Part shown: positions 27,878 to 37,268 of the stretch, one piece after another
Layout: each line of letters starts with the position of its first letter
How positions within the stretch are numbered: position 1 is the stretch's first letter
IMG/VR virus record: IMGVR_UViG_3300023174_000036
Coordinates: 186,001-250,000 of that record
Source of the DNA: a virus
Direction: 5' to 3' (one strand)
DNA length: 64,000 nt
Program-made: the position numbers and the translations under genes
The notes under the pieces: generated by a model
What the model was told of the DNA's origin: nothing
Databases searched by the model: none
What the model saw: the letters and a program-made list of their open reading frames with translations, nothing else

Positions 27878-28701
27878 ACAAGATCCTTGGCAATACAAAC
27901 ACGATTCAACATGTTGCCTCTGTTAAATTCTGAATATTCCGCACTGAGACCAAATAAAATGCAATCAGTTGGCTGTAAATTTAATTCTTTGCAAACTAGA
28001 TCATACTGGTTAGCATAGGTATCCCAGTTGTGATCTATTGTGTATTTTTTCATAAGGAATACTGCTGTGGCCATGTTCTTATGCGGCACCATGCCCACAC
28101 TGTTGAACGCATCTATGCCATCGTCTAAATTTTCTCTTTGGAATCTAATCCCACATCTCAAATATTGTGCGCCATCAAACACTTTGCTTATGCTGGTGCA
28201 AACGGAGTCTATGCATTTGTAGTTTAAATTAACATTGATATTTTTAGATATGCCTAGATAAGCAAAATCCAGCAGTACTGGCACATTTAATAATTCGCAT
28301 TGCTCCAGTATACTGTCCAATTCCGTATGTTTAGATCCAGAGTCGCTGAATGGCACACTGATAATAACAGCATCGTTTGATTCCACAACACTGTCATTCA
28401 GCCAAGACCATGACAATCCAGCTTTTACAGAAGCCTTGTGGTACATGAACTCGCCTTGGAAAAATCTAAATCGTCTGGCAAAATGTTTTAAATAAAAGTG
28501 ATCAAAACCCTGTACAGTGCCGTGAATAAATGATCTAGAACCATAGTTTTCTAAACCCAAAAGATGATTATGTTTGCTGTTGACAATCCATTGAGTGTAT
28601 GTTTCTAGATATTCCGATAGATTGACCTCGGGCGGATTATGATATTTTATTTCTTCAGCAATTGCACTGTTGGGAATAGGTGTTGCACCTGCACATGGCA
28701 T
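27874..28701 (-). CDS. PLP-dependent aminotransferase-like protein
   Basis: This 275-residue protein looks like a short fold-type I aminotransferase. NVPVLLDFAYLGISKN near residues 138-153 matches the hhxDxAYxG strand that carries the PLP-contacting Asp and Tyr. VCTSISKVFDGAQYLRCGIRF near 165-185 matches the SxSKxF segment with the Schiff-base Lys, followed by the usual Arg/Gly region. The small N-terminal domain is shorter than in classical enzymes. It is coupled to the cytidylyltransferase-cupin gene by ATGA, which suggests an amino-sugar or amino-acid derived product. Activity is not certain from sequence. Confidence 0.72.
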   Translation of the reverse strand: MPCAGATPIPNSAIAEEIKYHNPPEVNLSEYLETYTQWIVNSKHNHLLGLENYGSRSFIHGTVQGFDHFYLKHFARRFRFFQGEFMYHKASVKAGLSWSWLNDSVVESNDAVIISVPFSDSGSKHTELDSILEQCELLNVPVLLDFAYLGISKNINVNLNYKCIDSVCTSISKVFDGAQYLRCGIRFQRENLDDGIDAFNSVGMVPHKNMATAVFLMKKYTIDHNWDTYANQYDLVCKELNLQPTDCILFGLSAEYSEFNRGNMLNRVCIAKDLV

Positions 28702-28704
28702 ACA

Positions 28705-29241
28705 TTAACCTTTATAAAATCCTGAAATTTGTAAAGTATATTTGTCTTGCATACCTGCATTTGAACTGAGATGTAACACATTGCTGTCCCACATAAAGCC
28801 CGATCCTTTCTGCCAGTCAACACTAGTTTTGTAAGAGTCTTCAGTTTGATACTGAATAAACTGTCCCAGTTTCCAATCTTCTAAATAAATGTTAGCCCTG
28901 ACTTTTAAATCTGTTCGATTGGGATATTGTTTTGAAATTTGAAAGAATGTATCTCTATGCAAAGGCACTACACAACCCGGAGGTTGCAATATGGTGCTCA
29001 CAGTAATGACTTCCATGTTTAGTTGTTGGCCTAATTCCACATAGTCAACTTGATCAGCAGTCCACCAAAGTTGATGTATAATGGTATTTTCAAAACAATA
29101 GCTCTTGGGAAATCCGCCATATGTTTCATGCACATCTGTTAATTCATGTACTTGATGTTTGATGCAACTGCCTTCGTGAACAGAATAATCTGCACTTAGA
29201 AACATTTCAAAATCATAATCTAGTTGTATTTCTTTTAACAT
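28705..29241 (-). CDS. 2OG-Fe(II) oxygenase-like protein (178 residues)
   Basis: This protein shows the double-stranded beta-helix pattern of aspartyl/asparaginyl hydroxylase-like enzymes: CVVPLHRDTFFQIS supplies the HxD iron ligands, and GSGFMWDSNVLHLSSNAG supplies the distal His. KVRANIYLEDW and YTLQISGFY are the flanking strands. The ATG at 29241 lies two bases after the stop of the radical-SAM gene; a TTG at 29247 overlapping that stop is an alternative. It lies between a radical-SAM gene and the aminotransferase-like gene. Hydroxylation of a peptide or small molecule is possible. Confidence 0.75.
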   Translation of the reverse strand: MLKEIQLDYDFEMFLSADYSVHEGSCIKHQVHELTDVHETYGGFPKSYCFENTIIHQLWWTADQVDYVELGQQLNMEVITVSTILQPPGCVVPLHRDTFFQISKQYPNRTDLKVRANIYLEDWKLGQFIQYQTEDSYKTSVDWQKGSGFMWDSNVLHLSSNAGMQDKYTLQISGFYKG

Positions 29242-29243
29242 AT

Positions 29244-30299
29244 TCAATTTTCTTTATATTTTATTTGAGTATTCTGATCTTTGAGTAGATTTATGTTACT
29301 GCCACACATTATTGCACATCTTTCTAATCTGTCGTTTTCCCAAGATTTTCGTATACGATCAAACCATTGTCCGTTTACAATGTCTTTTAAATTCTTTTTA
29401 AAAACATTAGTATCCACCCCATCCATCATTTTTAGAATTTTCACATGATCGGAGTTGGATTCTGCTTCTATACCATATATGCGATCGTGTAAGAATCCGC
29501 AAGGAAATACATTGCCATCGGCTCCTATATATAATTTATAATTTTTCATCCAATAGCACTCTATTTTTGTATTTTTAACATACTCTGATAAATCAGTGTG
29601 TTTAATTGCACTATATGAAGTATTTAAGTATTCATTATCTGGAGGCAGTAATTCGTATTCTTTATTGCCTTTATGATCTAAAACATCAATTTTATTTACC
29701 AATTGATGATTCTTGTTGAAAAATCTTCCTGTTTTTTTAACATTAAATTCTGCAAAACCCAACGATAAACTCAATTCTCTAGCTTGATCAACTTGATGCT
29801 GATTGTGACGAAACACTATAAAATCCCAAACAGCTTTGCCACCCGACTTGATAAATGTGTCTGCATTGCCAATAATGCTGTCCCAATTGGTATTTTTTCT
29901 ATAAAGGTGATTGGTATCCGACAGTCCATCTATCCCAAACGCAATAAAATCAACTAGTTTGGCCAATTGTTCATATGTTTGTGTTCGACCCACTCCACCA
30001 TTGGTATGTATGCCAATTTTAAGAGCTGGATTAACCTGCATCAACCATTCGCACATTTTTGGCAAATCTGCGTTCATCAATGGATCACCATATGTTCCGC
30101 AAAAGTATATTAATTCAAGCTGTTTAACAAAATCAATATCTAACACAGTCTTAAACTGTGCCAAATTCCAATTGATTAACGGTAAGTTTTCTATAGTCTT
30201 GCCGCCATAGTTGTTTCTTGGACATTGCGGACATGCGGCATTGCAATGAGTGCTGATTTCGATCTCAATATTTCGAATTGTATCAAATGAATAATTCAT
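29244..30299 (-). CDS. Radical SAM protein, type B (CGxxGDP)
   Basis: This 351-residue enzyme carries the radical-SAM cluster motif at Cys19, Cys23 and Cys26 (HCNAACPQCPRNNYGG). The usual GGEP SAM-binding motif is replaced by CGTYGDP near residues 67-73. A cysteine in YIGADGNVFPCGF and others in the last 40 residues (RCAIMCG) suggest an auxiliary Fe-S cluster, as in SPASM proteins. It is clearly paralogous to the gene at 54178-55149: both share VDFxKQL, LYRxxTxW and the GGxAVWD segment. Family members modify peptides or small molecules with the 5'-deoxyadenosyl radical. It is coupled to the 2OG-oxygenase-like gene. Confidence 0.92.
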   Translation of the reverse strand: MNYSFDTIRNIEIEISTHCNAACPQCPRNNYGGKTIENLPLINWNLAQFKTVLDIDFVKQLELIYFCGTYGDPLMNADLPKMCEWLMQVNPALKIGIHTNGGVGRTQTYEQLAKLVDFIAFGIDGLSDTNHLYRKNTNWDSIIGNADTFIKSGGKAVWDFIVFRHNQHQVDQARELSLSLGFAEFNVKKTGRFFNKNHQLVNKIDVLDHKGNKEYELLPPDNEYLNTSYSAIKHTDLSEYVKNTKIECYWMKNYKLYIGADGNVFPCGFLHDRIYGIEAESNSDHVKILKMMDGVDTNVFKKNLKDIVNGQWFDRIRKSWENDRLERCAIMCGSNINLLKDQNTQIKYKEN

Positions 30300-30301
30300 T
30301 G

Positions 30302-31567
30302 TTAACTTGCAAGTCCTTCAACGTATGCTCTGAATTCGTCAGCACGTTTATATACGTTCAATCGATTGTGTTCCACTATCTCAGAACATTGTGAAATAAT
30401 TCCGTCTAAATCTTGTGAACATAGGCCTTTTACAATTTGTGTAACTCTTTCGACTCGTTGAGCATAATCTTCAATGTTGTCATAATCTTCTGGCCAAACA
30501 CTATCAAAAGTTTTGTAGCCAGCAGTTCGTAAATAATTCAAAGACTGCGGAGTAGACATCAGTATAAATGGATGTTTATATAATACAGCTCTCATCAATT
30601 TTTCTGTGTAAAAGCTATAAGGTTTAGGGCTTTCAAACCTGCTTTCAAACACCACGCTAAAATAACTGCGATGAAAATAATCTAGCAATTGTTCACGACT
30701 GCCGAATCCCAACCACGAAGTCATGCCACCGCGCTCTCGATCCGTGACTGATCTTTGATCTAAAATACTTGGTAAAACATCAGCACTGTCCTGAATATTT
30801 AAATCATTTCTAATGTACTCGTGTAATGATTTTCCAGCGCCAGTACATTTTTCTGGCATGGAGACAAACCCTTGCTCATTTAAATTTTCTCTTGCAAAAG
30901 ACACATGCGATAAAACACGACCTTTGGTGTATCGACGAACCAATTTGACAAATTTTTTGTTTCGAACAACACTGGGTTCTGGTGCTACATAAGGAGGCAA
31001 TTGATCCACACTCCACATTTCCGCATAAGGAATATGTACCAGCTGATTCCGATAAGCAGGATTGATGCGTTCTACATCAGTGGATTTAAATATAGAAGTG
31101 GTCCACACATACATGCCATCACACGAACCAAATTCTTTATAAAAGCCGTCTAATATTCTGTTAGCAATATCCAACTCGCAATCGTCCCAGATGTGACTTA
31201 TGACAATTTTACACTTTTTGTTTTTCCATAATGTAATAATATTATCGGGCAAGTATTCTATCCAAGAACCTCGACCATTGGCAAATAAAAAATGTCCTTG
31301 ATACCGCATGTTGTGATGAACATTAATCATATATATGATTGGCCCTTGCGAAGCATATATCTCTGTATTTTTTAAGATATCAGAGTGATGAACATACATG
31401 TCACCAAAACCAAGAAATCTATGAAAACTTGGCAATGCAAAATATGACATACCGTGATTGATAGGGGTTTGATAAAAGTGTGAAAAAAATTCTTCAGTTT
31501 TCATTCCTATAGAGTTAGGAATAGGCCCATGTGGGCCAAAACTGTCAATGGCATATACTATTTTCAT
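30302..31567 (-). CDS. Putative glycosyltransferase-like protein (GT10-like C-terminal half)
   Basis: The ATG at 31567 follows the upstream stop by one base; an upstream extension would need GTG. The 421-residue protein begins with a KIVYAIDSFGPHG strand. The C-terminal half has SYFSVVFESRF near residue 300 and YTEKLMRAVLYKHPFILMS near 322-340, with YLRTAGYKTFD following. This SEK/TEK plus PFI pattern is like fucosyltransferase (GT10) or exostosin-type glycosyltransferases, which use nucleotide sugars. The N-terminal half is not recognised. It sits between two radical-SAM genes. The call rests on weak similarity of one half. Confidence 0.55.
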   Translation of the reverse strand: MKIVYAIDSFGPHGPIPNSIGMKTEEFFSHFYQTPINHGMSYFALPSFHRFLGFGDMYVHHSDILKNTEIYASQGPIIYMINVHHNMRYQGHFLFANGRGSWIEYLPDNIITLWKNKKCKIVISHIWDDCELDIANRILDGFYKEFGSCDGMYVWTTSIFKSTDVERINPAYRNQLVHIPYAEMWSVDQLPPYVAPEPSVVRNKKFVKLVRRYTKGRVLSHVSFARENLNEQGFVSMPEKCTGAGKSLHEYIRNDLNIQDSADVLPSILDQRSVTDRERGGMTSWLGFGSREQLLDYFHRSYFSVVFESRFESPKPYSFYTEKLMRAVLYKHPFILMSTPQSLNYLRTAGYKTFDSVWPEDYDNIEDYAQRVERVTQIVKGLCSQDLDGIISQCSEIVEHNRLNVYKRADEFRAYVEGLAS

Positions 31568-31568
31568 T

Positions 31569-33617
31569 TTACACTTCGCTAGATTTTGACAGTGGAATGT
31601 CGGCACCACAAGTACATGATCTCTGTGTGCAAACTATTTCTTTTTTAAAATTAACCCAATTGATTTTTTCCCACTCGGCCATGGTTCCCCAAGACCTACC
31701 ACCTACTTGACAGTTTGCCTTGCGTATGTTGCCAGTCTGATGTATGAACATACTTTCTTTACCAATAGAACAGTTCCAGTTGTAAAATCTAGTTTGTCCT
31801 TTATTGATCAACGATTGATAACTATCCGCTCCTTTTACAACAGTGCCGTCTTTGTATGTTATCATTGGGCTCATATTTAGATTTTTAACAAAATAATTAG
31901 GAGAAGCTGTTCTTGGTTCTATAGTTTTAAAGTTTTCAAAAAATTTCAGCTGTTCTGGACTGTAGTTTATTACACAAAGTTTGTTGGCCTGCTGACCATA
32001 TTGTTCCTCAATCATAACAATGTCAATTCTCACATTGGTCTGTGTTTTTACTTTTTCAATGAATTCTATACAGTTGTCCCAATATAACGGATCCATCATA
32101 ACCCTCACCGTTGTTTTAGTAAACCTGCTGGAAACTTTTAATTTTTCAATAAATGCATCACTGGTTTGATTTTTGAATTCAAATGCAGGATGAAAGCTAC
32201 ATGATGCTTGTAACAAATATTTGAAATTTTCTTCAATAAATCGTTCAGTGCGAGATAAATTGGTAGTCAGCACAGTGTGATGACCGCGATCATATATCTC
32301 TTTAATCAACTGCGTGAAAAACGGACTCATGGTTGGTTCGCCGCCTGATATTGAAAAAATAATTTTTCTATCGTTTTCTGATAGCATGTCTATGGAGTGA
32401 GATATAAAAGGCTCCACTTGTTCCCAGCTGAGAGGATAATTTTTACCGTCATGCAATTCGCTTGGACAATATCTGCACGAGTAGTTACACACATCATTAA
32501 GGATCCAGGTCACTAATGAAAATTCGTTATTTTCAATTTTGACAATCTCCGTACCTTGTATGGGCGGCAACTGTTTCCAATAGGGTTGTCTTTTTTCCTT
32601 GTCCTCATATTCCTCGTAGGCTTGACTGGACGATATGATAGAATAATCAAATATTTCAGTAAATCTTGACAAATCAACTTTTAAAGAGTATTGACGATCT
32701 GACCATAACTCTTCTTTTTGTCTGCCATCCAAGGTTCCAATGGCATAGTATCCTTCTCTATTTTTAAAAAATTCGCCGTAACTAAAACCAAATTGCTCTG
32801 GATTTAATTTCTTCCAGCGATGGTGGTATAGTTTAAATCTTTCGGGTGTATTATCCGACGGAAACATGTGTATCAATATTTCGTTTGACCATGTGGTTTG
32901 TGGGGATATTAAATTTTTCTTTAAACTTTCTAAATCTTCATCGTGTATGATATGTTTGAGACTTTTGCCCAGAGTATTGTAACCCAGGCAAAAATCCCCA
33001 AAGTCTAGAAATGGCTTTAGGCAAAATAAATCTTCATCTTCCAATTCATAATTTGTTCGAGGATTATAACTTGCCACACAAACAAATTCTGACGCTTCTG
33101 TCCAGTCTTCTTTTAATGCAACTTCTGCTGAATGTATTAGGTCGTTGAGCAGTACAAATGCATTGTGCATGTCTTCGTTGAATGTTATGCCTGGCCAACG
33201 CTTTGCATAAGCATGAGTTTCATCGTACAGTTGATAAGCAGTATCCCACCATTTTTCTTTTAATTTTTCCTGATTTCGAACACCGTATATTGCATAGTTG
33301 TCGTGTAATTCGTTCAGTATATCTTGTGTTAATATAGTTATGGGATATCTTAATTTTAAATCATAAAAAGAATTTATTCTCTTGATAATGGTATTGAATT
33401 TTTTTATAAAATCTTCATCAATTTTAAAATTTTTATGATGTACTTTTCTTTCTCGAAAGCTGTAATCACTTTTTTTAAGTTTTTTTAATTCAGCTACCCA
33501 TTTGTGTGCAAGTGGTACATCAAACAAATTAAAATAAAGATCGTAGTTTTCCAAAGTCTTGGGATCAATCAAAGTGACTCGGACTGCGTCATTTATAAAT
33601 CGATTTGCATTACTCAT
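31569..33617 (-). CDS. Partner-domain/radical SAM fusion, type A
   Basis: This 682-residue protein has two parts. Residues of about 1-350 match a stand-alone protein encoded at 52291-53181: shared points include the NDLIHS / NDSIHS helix and FGDFCLGY / FGDLCMNY. Residues of about 365-682 are a radical-SAM enzyme with Cys376, Cys380 and Cys383 (VCNYSCRYCPSELHDG), a GGEPT SAM motif and a C-terminal cysteine set (NWNCSIG, KANCQVGG, CTQRSCTCGADI) for an auxiliary cluster. The arrangement is rare: in the other locus the same two units are separate, adjacent genes. The partner probably presents or recognises substrate, which is inference. Confidence 0.92.
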   Translation of the reverse strand: MSNANRFINDAVRVTLIDPKTLENYDLYFNLFDVPLAHKWVAELKKLKKSDYSFRERKVHHKNFKIDEDFIKKFNTIIKRINSFYDLKLRYPITILTQDILNELHDNYAIYGVRNQEKLKEKWWDTAYQLYDETHAYAKRWPGITFNEDMHNAFVLLNDLIHSAEVALKEDWTEASEFVCVASYNPRTNYELEDEDLFCLKPFLDFGDFCLGYNTLGKSLKHIIHDEDLESLKKNLISPQTTWSNEILIHMFPSDNTPERFKLYHHRWKKLNPEQFGFSYGEFFKNREGYYAIGTLDGRQKEELWSDRQYSLKVDLSRFTEIFDYSIISSSQAYEEYEDKEKRQPYWKQLPPIQGTEIVKIENNEFSLVTWILNDVCNYSCRYCPSELHDGKNYPLSWEQVEPFISHSIDMLSENDRKIIFSISGGEPTMSPFFTQLIKEIYDRGHHTVLTTNLSRTERFIEENFKYLLQASCSFHPAFEFKNQTSDAFIEKLKVSSRFTKTTVRVMMDPLYWDNCIEFIEKVKTQTNVRIDIVMIEEQYGQQANKLCVINYSPEQLKFFENFKTIEPRTASPNYFVKNLNMSPMITYKDGTVVKGADSYQSLINKGQTRFYNWNCSIGKESMFIHQTGNIRKANCQVGGRSWGTMAEWEKINWVNFKKEIVCTQRSCTCGADIPLSKSSEV

Positions 33618-34926
33618 TTGATAAATTTTCCACAGCTTGTTTTACTAGTCTCATTTCAGGAATTACATCTAGCAATTTTTCATCTCTAACAGCATCAACT
33701 TGTTCAGTTACCTTTAAGAATTTTTTGGCCGCTGACAAATCAAAGGGCTGTTTTAGCTCATGAATAGTATGTGTAAACAAATGATCAATAGTGGTATCGT
33801 ATTTTTTGTTGTGTTCCACAATGAACTTTTCTAATTTTTTAATGGTTGCTTGTCTAAAATCATCTGGCAATATATGCATGTGATAATGAGTTGGATCAAA
33901 CAAAAGATTAATAAAGAAATTTTGAAATTTATGTTTCTTACGCACAACACCAATTTCCACTAGTCTGTTGATAATTTCGGGCAATCGATTAACATTCCAT
34001 GCACCAATAGTTAATCCTGGTCTAACAACAATGTTGTCCAGTTTGACCATCTCTTTCAAGTTGTCTTCTACCTTGCTCCACACAGTGCCTGACCTTATGA
34101 TCTCAGCACGTTCGTCGATTTCGTCAATACTGGGCCATACTTCAACTTTCCAATCGTCCCACAATCTCCAATAGTCCAGCACATTCTTTTTGCCGTACAT
34201 CAACGTACTTGCATTGGTATTGTAACTGACTTTGACATCGAATCTCTTATGCTCCACTAGCATATCTAAGATTTGCCAATGCTCGGGCATCAACAGTGGC
34301 TCACCGCCCGCAAAGTAAATTTTTTGTACATGTTCTACTTGATCTTTTAAGAAATCAAAATTGGTAGATGTGCCAACTTGGTCAATACTCCAAACTTTTT
34401 CTTGATCAGAATAACCAAGTTTTTTAGCATCAGGAACCCATGCGCTACTATATCGTGGGCCGCAACTGCGACATTTCATATTGCACAAATTGCTAAAACG
34501 AAAGTCCCAGTATTTTAACTCCATAGTTTTACATGTGCCATCAGGTTCTGTAATTTCTGGAATAATCTTAATTACATCAGGAAAATCTTTATTGTGATAA
34601 AATCTTCCACTTTCTCCGGTGACTTTTTCTCGGTCAAAACATTTGTTGCAAATTTTAGGCTCTACTCCGTTGATCATATCTTTGCGGAGATCTTTCATAT
34701 TTTGACTATTCCAAACCTGATCAATAGTTTGCGTATTTAGGTCGCCCGCAAAATAATTATGCACCGAAGTTAAACAACACGGCACAACTTGTCCACTAGG
34801 TTCGAATGCCAAATGCATCCACGGCACTGCACATAGGGTATCTTTACTCATTTTATTTTTTCTCTTATGTATAAATCGTTTGTATTTACGATAATACTTT
34901 TCTAAAACCGGCCGTATTGAAATCAT
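33610..34926 (-). CDS. Radical SAM protein with N-terminal twitch domain, type C
   Basis: This 438-residue protein has an N-terminal twitch/SPASM-like domain (LCAVPWMHLAFEPSGQVVPC, then CNKCF near 90), followed by the radical-SAM core with Cys148, Cys152 and Cys155 (LCNMKCRSCG) and AGGEPLL. This order, twitch first, is the known N-terminal-twitch radical-SAM family (N_Twi_rSAM), whose members occur in phages and act on unknown substrates. The start at 34926 overlaps the upstream stop as ATGA; the ATG at 34851 is an alternative that would match the short N-termini of the paralogues better. Related genes lie at 50395, 55133 and 63888. Confidence 0.92.
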   Translation of the reverse strand: MISIRPVLEKYYRKYKRFIHKRKNKMSKDTLCAVPWMHLAFEPSGQVVPCCLTSVHNYFAGDLNTQTIDQVWNSQNMKDLRKDMINGVEPKICNKCFDREKVTGESGRFYHNKDFPDVIKIIPEITEPDGTCKTMELKYWDFRFSNLCNMKCRSCGPRYSSAWVPDAKKLGYSDQEKVWSIDQVGTSTNFDFLKDQVEHVQKIYFAGGEPLLMPEHWQILDMLVEHKRFDVKVSYNTNASTLMYGKKNVLDYWRLWDDWKVEVWPSIDEIDERAEIIRSGTVWSKVEDNLKEMVKLDNIVVRPGLTIGAWNVNRLPEIINRLVEIGVVRKKHKFQNFFINLLFDPTHYHMHILPDDFRQATIKKLEKFIVEHNKKYDTTIDHLFTHTIHELKQPFDLSAAKKFLKVTEQVDAVRDEKLLDVIPEMRLVKQAVENLSNE

Positions 34927-35762
34927 GTCCAAAGACTGTCTCGGGCCTTAATAAGACGAATCATCATTTCGGTATCTTCTTTTTCGTAAGCCGCTTCAAT
35001 CTTTTGCAGTAGCTTGTGTGCTTTATCGCTGGCCTTTTTAAGTGTAGGATCTTTTTCCTGTCCCCAATTTAACTTGCCACCATTGGCGATACGACTTGCT
35101 TCGCAGACCGCAGTCCACCCACTGGCTTCATATGGATCGGGTCGGTTGCGATAAGTCACTGTCCACCAAGTGTACAGCTCTTTGATTTCTTTAGCACGAA
35201 TTGCTTGTCCGGTAGGTTTGCCGTAGTCGGGATGATCTGGTTCACACCAGTCAGTGTTAGTCAAAGTCATTGCCCAATCAAGATGATCGAGTCCTGCTTG
35301 TGGGCAACGCCAAGTTCTCCAACGCCACCAACCACTGGCCCAGAAAGGAGGATTGTATTTGGCACGATCTTCTTTGCTTCCCCAAGCGATGTGACTCCAT
35401 GCAGACTCTACTTCAACAAAATCCACAAGTTCGTTAAAAAGACATGGGAGAAACCGATTGCCAACATCGCACCAATTACCAGGGGTAATATCACGAGGGT
35501 GAGCAGTGAGTGAGTGGGTTCGAGTAACGAATCGATTATTGATATAATACTTTGCATCATAAATTTTCCTTACAGGCCATGTGACAAAATCTTGAACGTG
35601 TCCAAGTGCTTCTTCGGCTAGCCAATAACGGAAGTTGTGTTTCATTTGAGCCCGAGTGGTCCACTCGTCCCATTCTTCTGCTGTTCCTGCACTCAATTTC
35701 TTAGTGCCGCGAAGCCAGTCTGCAAAAGGTGTGCATGACCAATAGTGTGTATGATGTGCCAT
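34923..35762 (-). CDS. Trp-rich conserved phage protein, function unknown
   Basis: This 279-residue protein is rich in Trp and Arg. Its FADWLRGTKKL start and RYWLAEEALGHVQDF segment recall a protein common in T4-like cyanophages, as far as I can tell from memory. It has several His, Trp and Asp residues (WSHIAWGSKED, WWRWRTWRCP) but no motif that I can assign. The C-terminal 60 residues are helical. It starts at a TAATG junction with the preceding gene and its end overlaps the twitch radical-SAM start as ATGA. No function is proposed. Confidence 0.85.
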   Translation of the reverse strand: MAHHTHYWSCTPFADWLRGTKKLSAGTAEEWDEWTTRAQMKHNFRYWLAEEALGHVQDFVTWPVRKIYDAKYYINNRFVTRTHSLTAHPRDITPGNWCDVGNRFLPCLFNELVDFVEVESAWSHIAWGSKEDRAKYNPPFWASGWWRWRTWRCPQAGLDHLDWAMTLTNTDWCEPDHPDYGKPTGQAIRAKEIKELYTWWTVTYRNRPDPYEASGWTAVCEASRIANGGKLNWGQEKDPTLKKASDKAHKLLQKIEAAYEKEDTEMMIRLIKARDSLWT

Positions 35763-36199
35763 TAAATCTTCTCGTAAGTTTGTGCAAATATATCTTTTTT
35801 GACTACCCCGTAGTCGTTCTCACCATGTCGAACAATAACATCTTCGCCTGGATTATAGTGTAACTTCTCACCCCATGATGTGTCAACTGATCCGGAACGA
35901 TCCGCCAACTTGGCCCATTTGACGATCTTTTTTGGTGTACAAACACCATCTCCCAAATCGTCTTTAAGATCGTCAAACCGTTCTGGACTGATAGGATATT
36001 GTTCTCCTTTGGGCCCGGTCATAATATAAAAACCTTTAGGATACTTGACTGGTCCTTCCAGTGTATCAATAGTGCCAGGTTTATCTGCAATCTCATAACG
36101 TTCTTTGGCAGGACGTTTGTAGGCTTTGAATCCACCGTCCTTGAACCAGTCGTCAGTGATATGCATACCTTCTACAATATTGATGTATTCACGAATCAT
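35762..36199 (-). CDS. Small phage protein, function unknown
   Basis: This 145-residue protein begins MIREYINIVEGM, an N-terminal form seen in several small phage proteins. It contains two short similar beta units, GTIDTLEGPVKYPKGFYIMTG (near 43-63) and GSVDTSWGEKLHYNPGEDVIV (near 102-122), so it may be an internally duplicated beta-barrel. It has no signal peptide or catalytic motif. It is joined to the Bax-inhibitor gene by ATGA and to the next gene by TAATG, so all are co-translated. Confidence 0.82.
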   Translation of the reverse strand: MIREYINIVEGMHITDDWFKDGGFKAYKRPAKERYEIADKPGTIDTLEGPVKYPKGFYIMTGPKGEQYPISPERFDDLKDDLGDGVCTPKKIVKWAKLADRSGSVDTSWGEKLHYNPGEDVIVRHGENDYGVVKKDIFAQTYEKI

Positions 36200-36891
36200 T
36201 TTCTATCTCCAAACAACTGTAACAAGTTGATAAACAAGTTAATAAAGTCCATGTACAGAGTCAGTGCTCCACGAATTTCTGCACTGTCACTAGTCTCTAC
36301 ACTTAGCTCTTCTCGAATTTGTTGTGTATCATAAGCAGTAAGTCCTAAAAAGATAATAATGGCTAGTGCAGAAATCACCATCTGCATCACAGTACTACCA
36401 ATAAAGATATTGACGATGCTGGCAATAACAATTGCAATTAAACCAACAAACATAAACTTACCAAGACTATCTAGACTCCGTTTGGTAAAATAACCATAGC
36501 CACTCATTACTGCAAACAAGATTGCCGCACCCATAAATGCACTAACAATAGATCCCATGGTAAACACTGCAAAAATTGTGGCAAAGCTCAGACCCATTAA
36601 TGCCGCAAAACCATGTAAACATAACTGCGCCACGCCCTTGCTAGGATTGTTACCTAACACAAAGCTAATACCAAAGATTGCGGCAAGTGGTGATAATATC
36701 ACAATCCATTTTATCCAGCCTGTAAAAAAGAATTCCAGCAACTCTGGACTAGTGCCAACAAAGTAGCTGACCATCATAGAAACAATAACAGCGAGACTCA
36801 TATGTCCGTACACACGGCCCATGGCTGAATTGATTTCAGCGGCGGATCTATAATTTAAAATTCCGCCATTTGTATAATTTGCACCAAACAT
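36196..36891 (-). CDS. Bax inhibitor-1/YccA family membrane protein
   Basis: This 231-residue protein has about seven transmembrane helices and the family's C-terminal signature: FLGLTAYDTQQIREEL (near 182-197) followed by ALTLYMDFINLFINLLQLFG, with the conserved Asp pair of the BI-1 pore. The N-terminal LNYRSAAEINSAMGRVYGHM also fits. In bacteria such proteins (YccA) bind and restrain the FtsH protease or leak calcium. A strong AAAGGAGA site precedes the ATG. Phages carrying YccA-like proteins could protect membrane or phage proteins from FtsH, but that is inference. The family call is firm. Confidence 0.93.
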   Translation of the reverse strand: MFGANYTNGGILNYRSAAEINSAMGRVYGHMSLAVIVSMMVSYFVGTSPELLEFFFTGWIKWIVILSPLAAIFGISFVLGNNPSKGVAQLCLHGFAALMGLSFATIFAVFTMGSIVSAFMGAAILFAVMSGYGYFTKRSLDSLGKFMFVGLIAIVIASIVNIFIGSTVMQMVISALAIIIFLGLTAYDTQQIREELSVETSDSAEIRGALTLYMDFINLFINLLQLFGDRK

Positions 36892-36902
36892 TTTTTTCTC
36901 CT

Positions 36903-37268
36903 TTAAATAAATGGTTTGAGATTGGGCGTCACCCAGCCCACAGGTTTTAACACTTTTCCATCTTCACGCTTGCGAACCTTGCCCGTGTCGTGATCAACTT
37001 TGGCAAAGTTTGTCTTCATAACTTCTTTCCATGCACCTTCTGCATCCGACCCCATGCTATGGATAGCACCGATAGTGACAACCAAAATATCAATCAATGC
37101 GTCAAGTGTTTCCAATTGATCATTGTTGTCCACTGCAACTCTAAGTTCTTTGTATTCTTCATCAATAAGGCCAAGATACATTTTAAATTGTTCTTGGTCA
37201 AATTCACCTCCTGCGGTTTGATCGCAGGCCTTCATAAATTTTTCTTGATCTCTAAATGGGTTTGTCAT
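36903..37268 (-). CDS. MazG-like nucleotide pyrophosphohydrolase
   Basis: This 121-residue protein has the all-alpha NTP-pyrophosphatase core: GLIDEEYKELRVAV near residues 31-44 gives the ExxE pair and LDALIDILVVTIGAI near 54-68 gives the ExxD-type pair (ETLDALID), which bind Mg. The end, GKVRKREDGKVLKPVGWVTP, is typical of the phage phosphoribosyl-ATP pyrophosphohydrolase-like form. It would hydrolyse nucleoside triphosphates or a related nucleotide in the cytoplasm. It starts at a TAATG junction with the small coiled-coil gene downstream of DNA ligase, in a likely early DNA-metabolism operon. Confidence 0.85.
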   Translation of the reverse strand: MTNPFRDQEKFMKACDQTAGGEFDQEQFKMYLGLIDEEYKELRVAVDNNDQLETLDALIDILVVTIGAIHSMGSDAEGAWKEVMKTNFAKVDHDTGKVRKREDGKVLKPVGWVTPNLKPFI

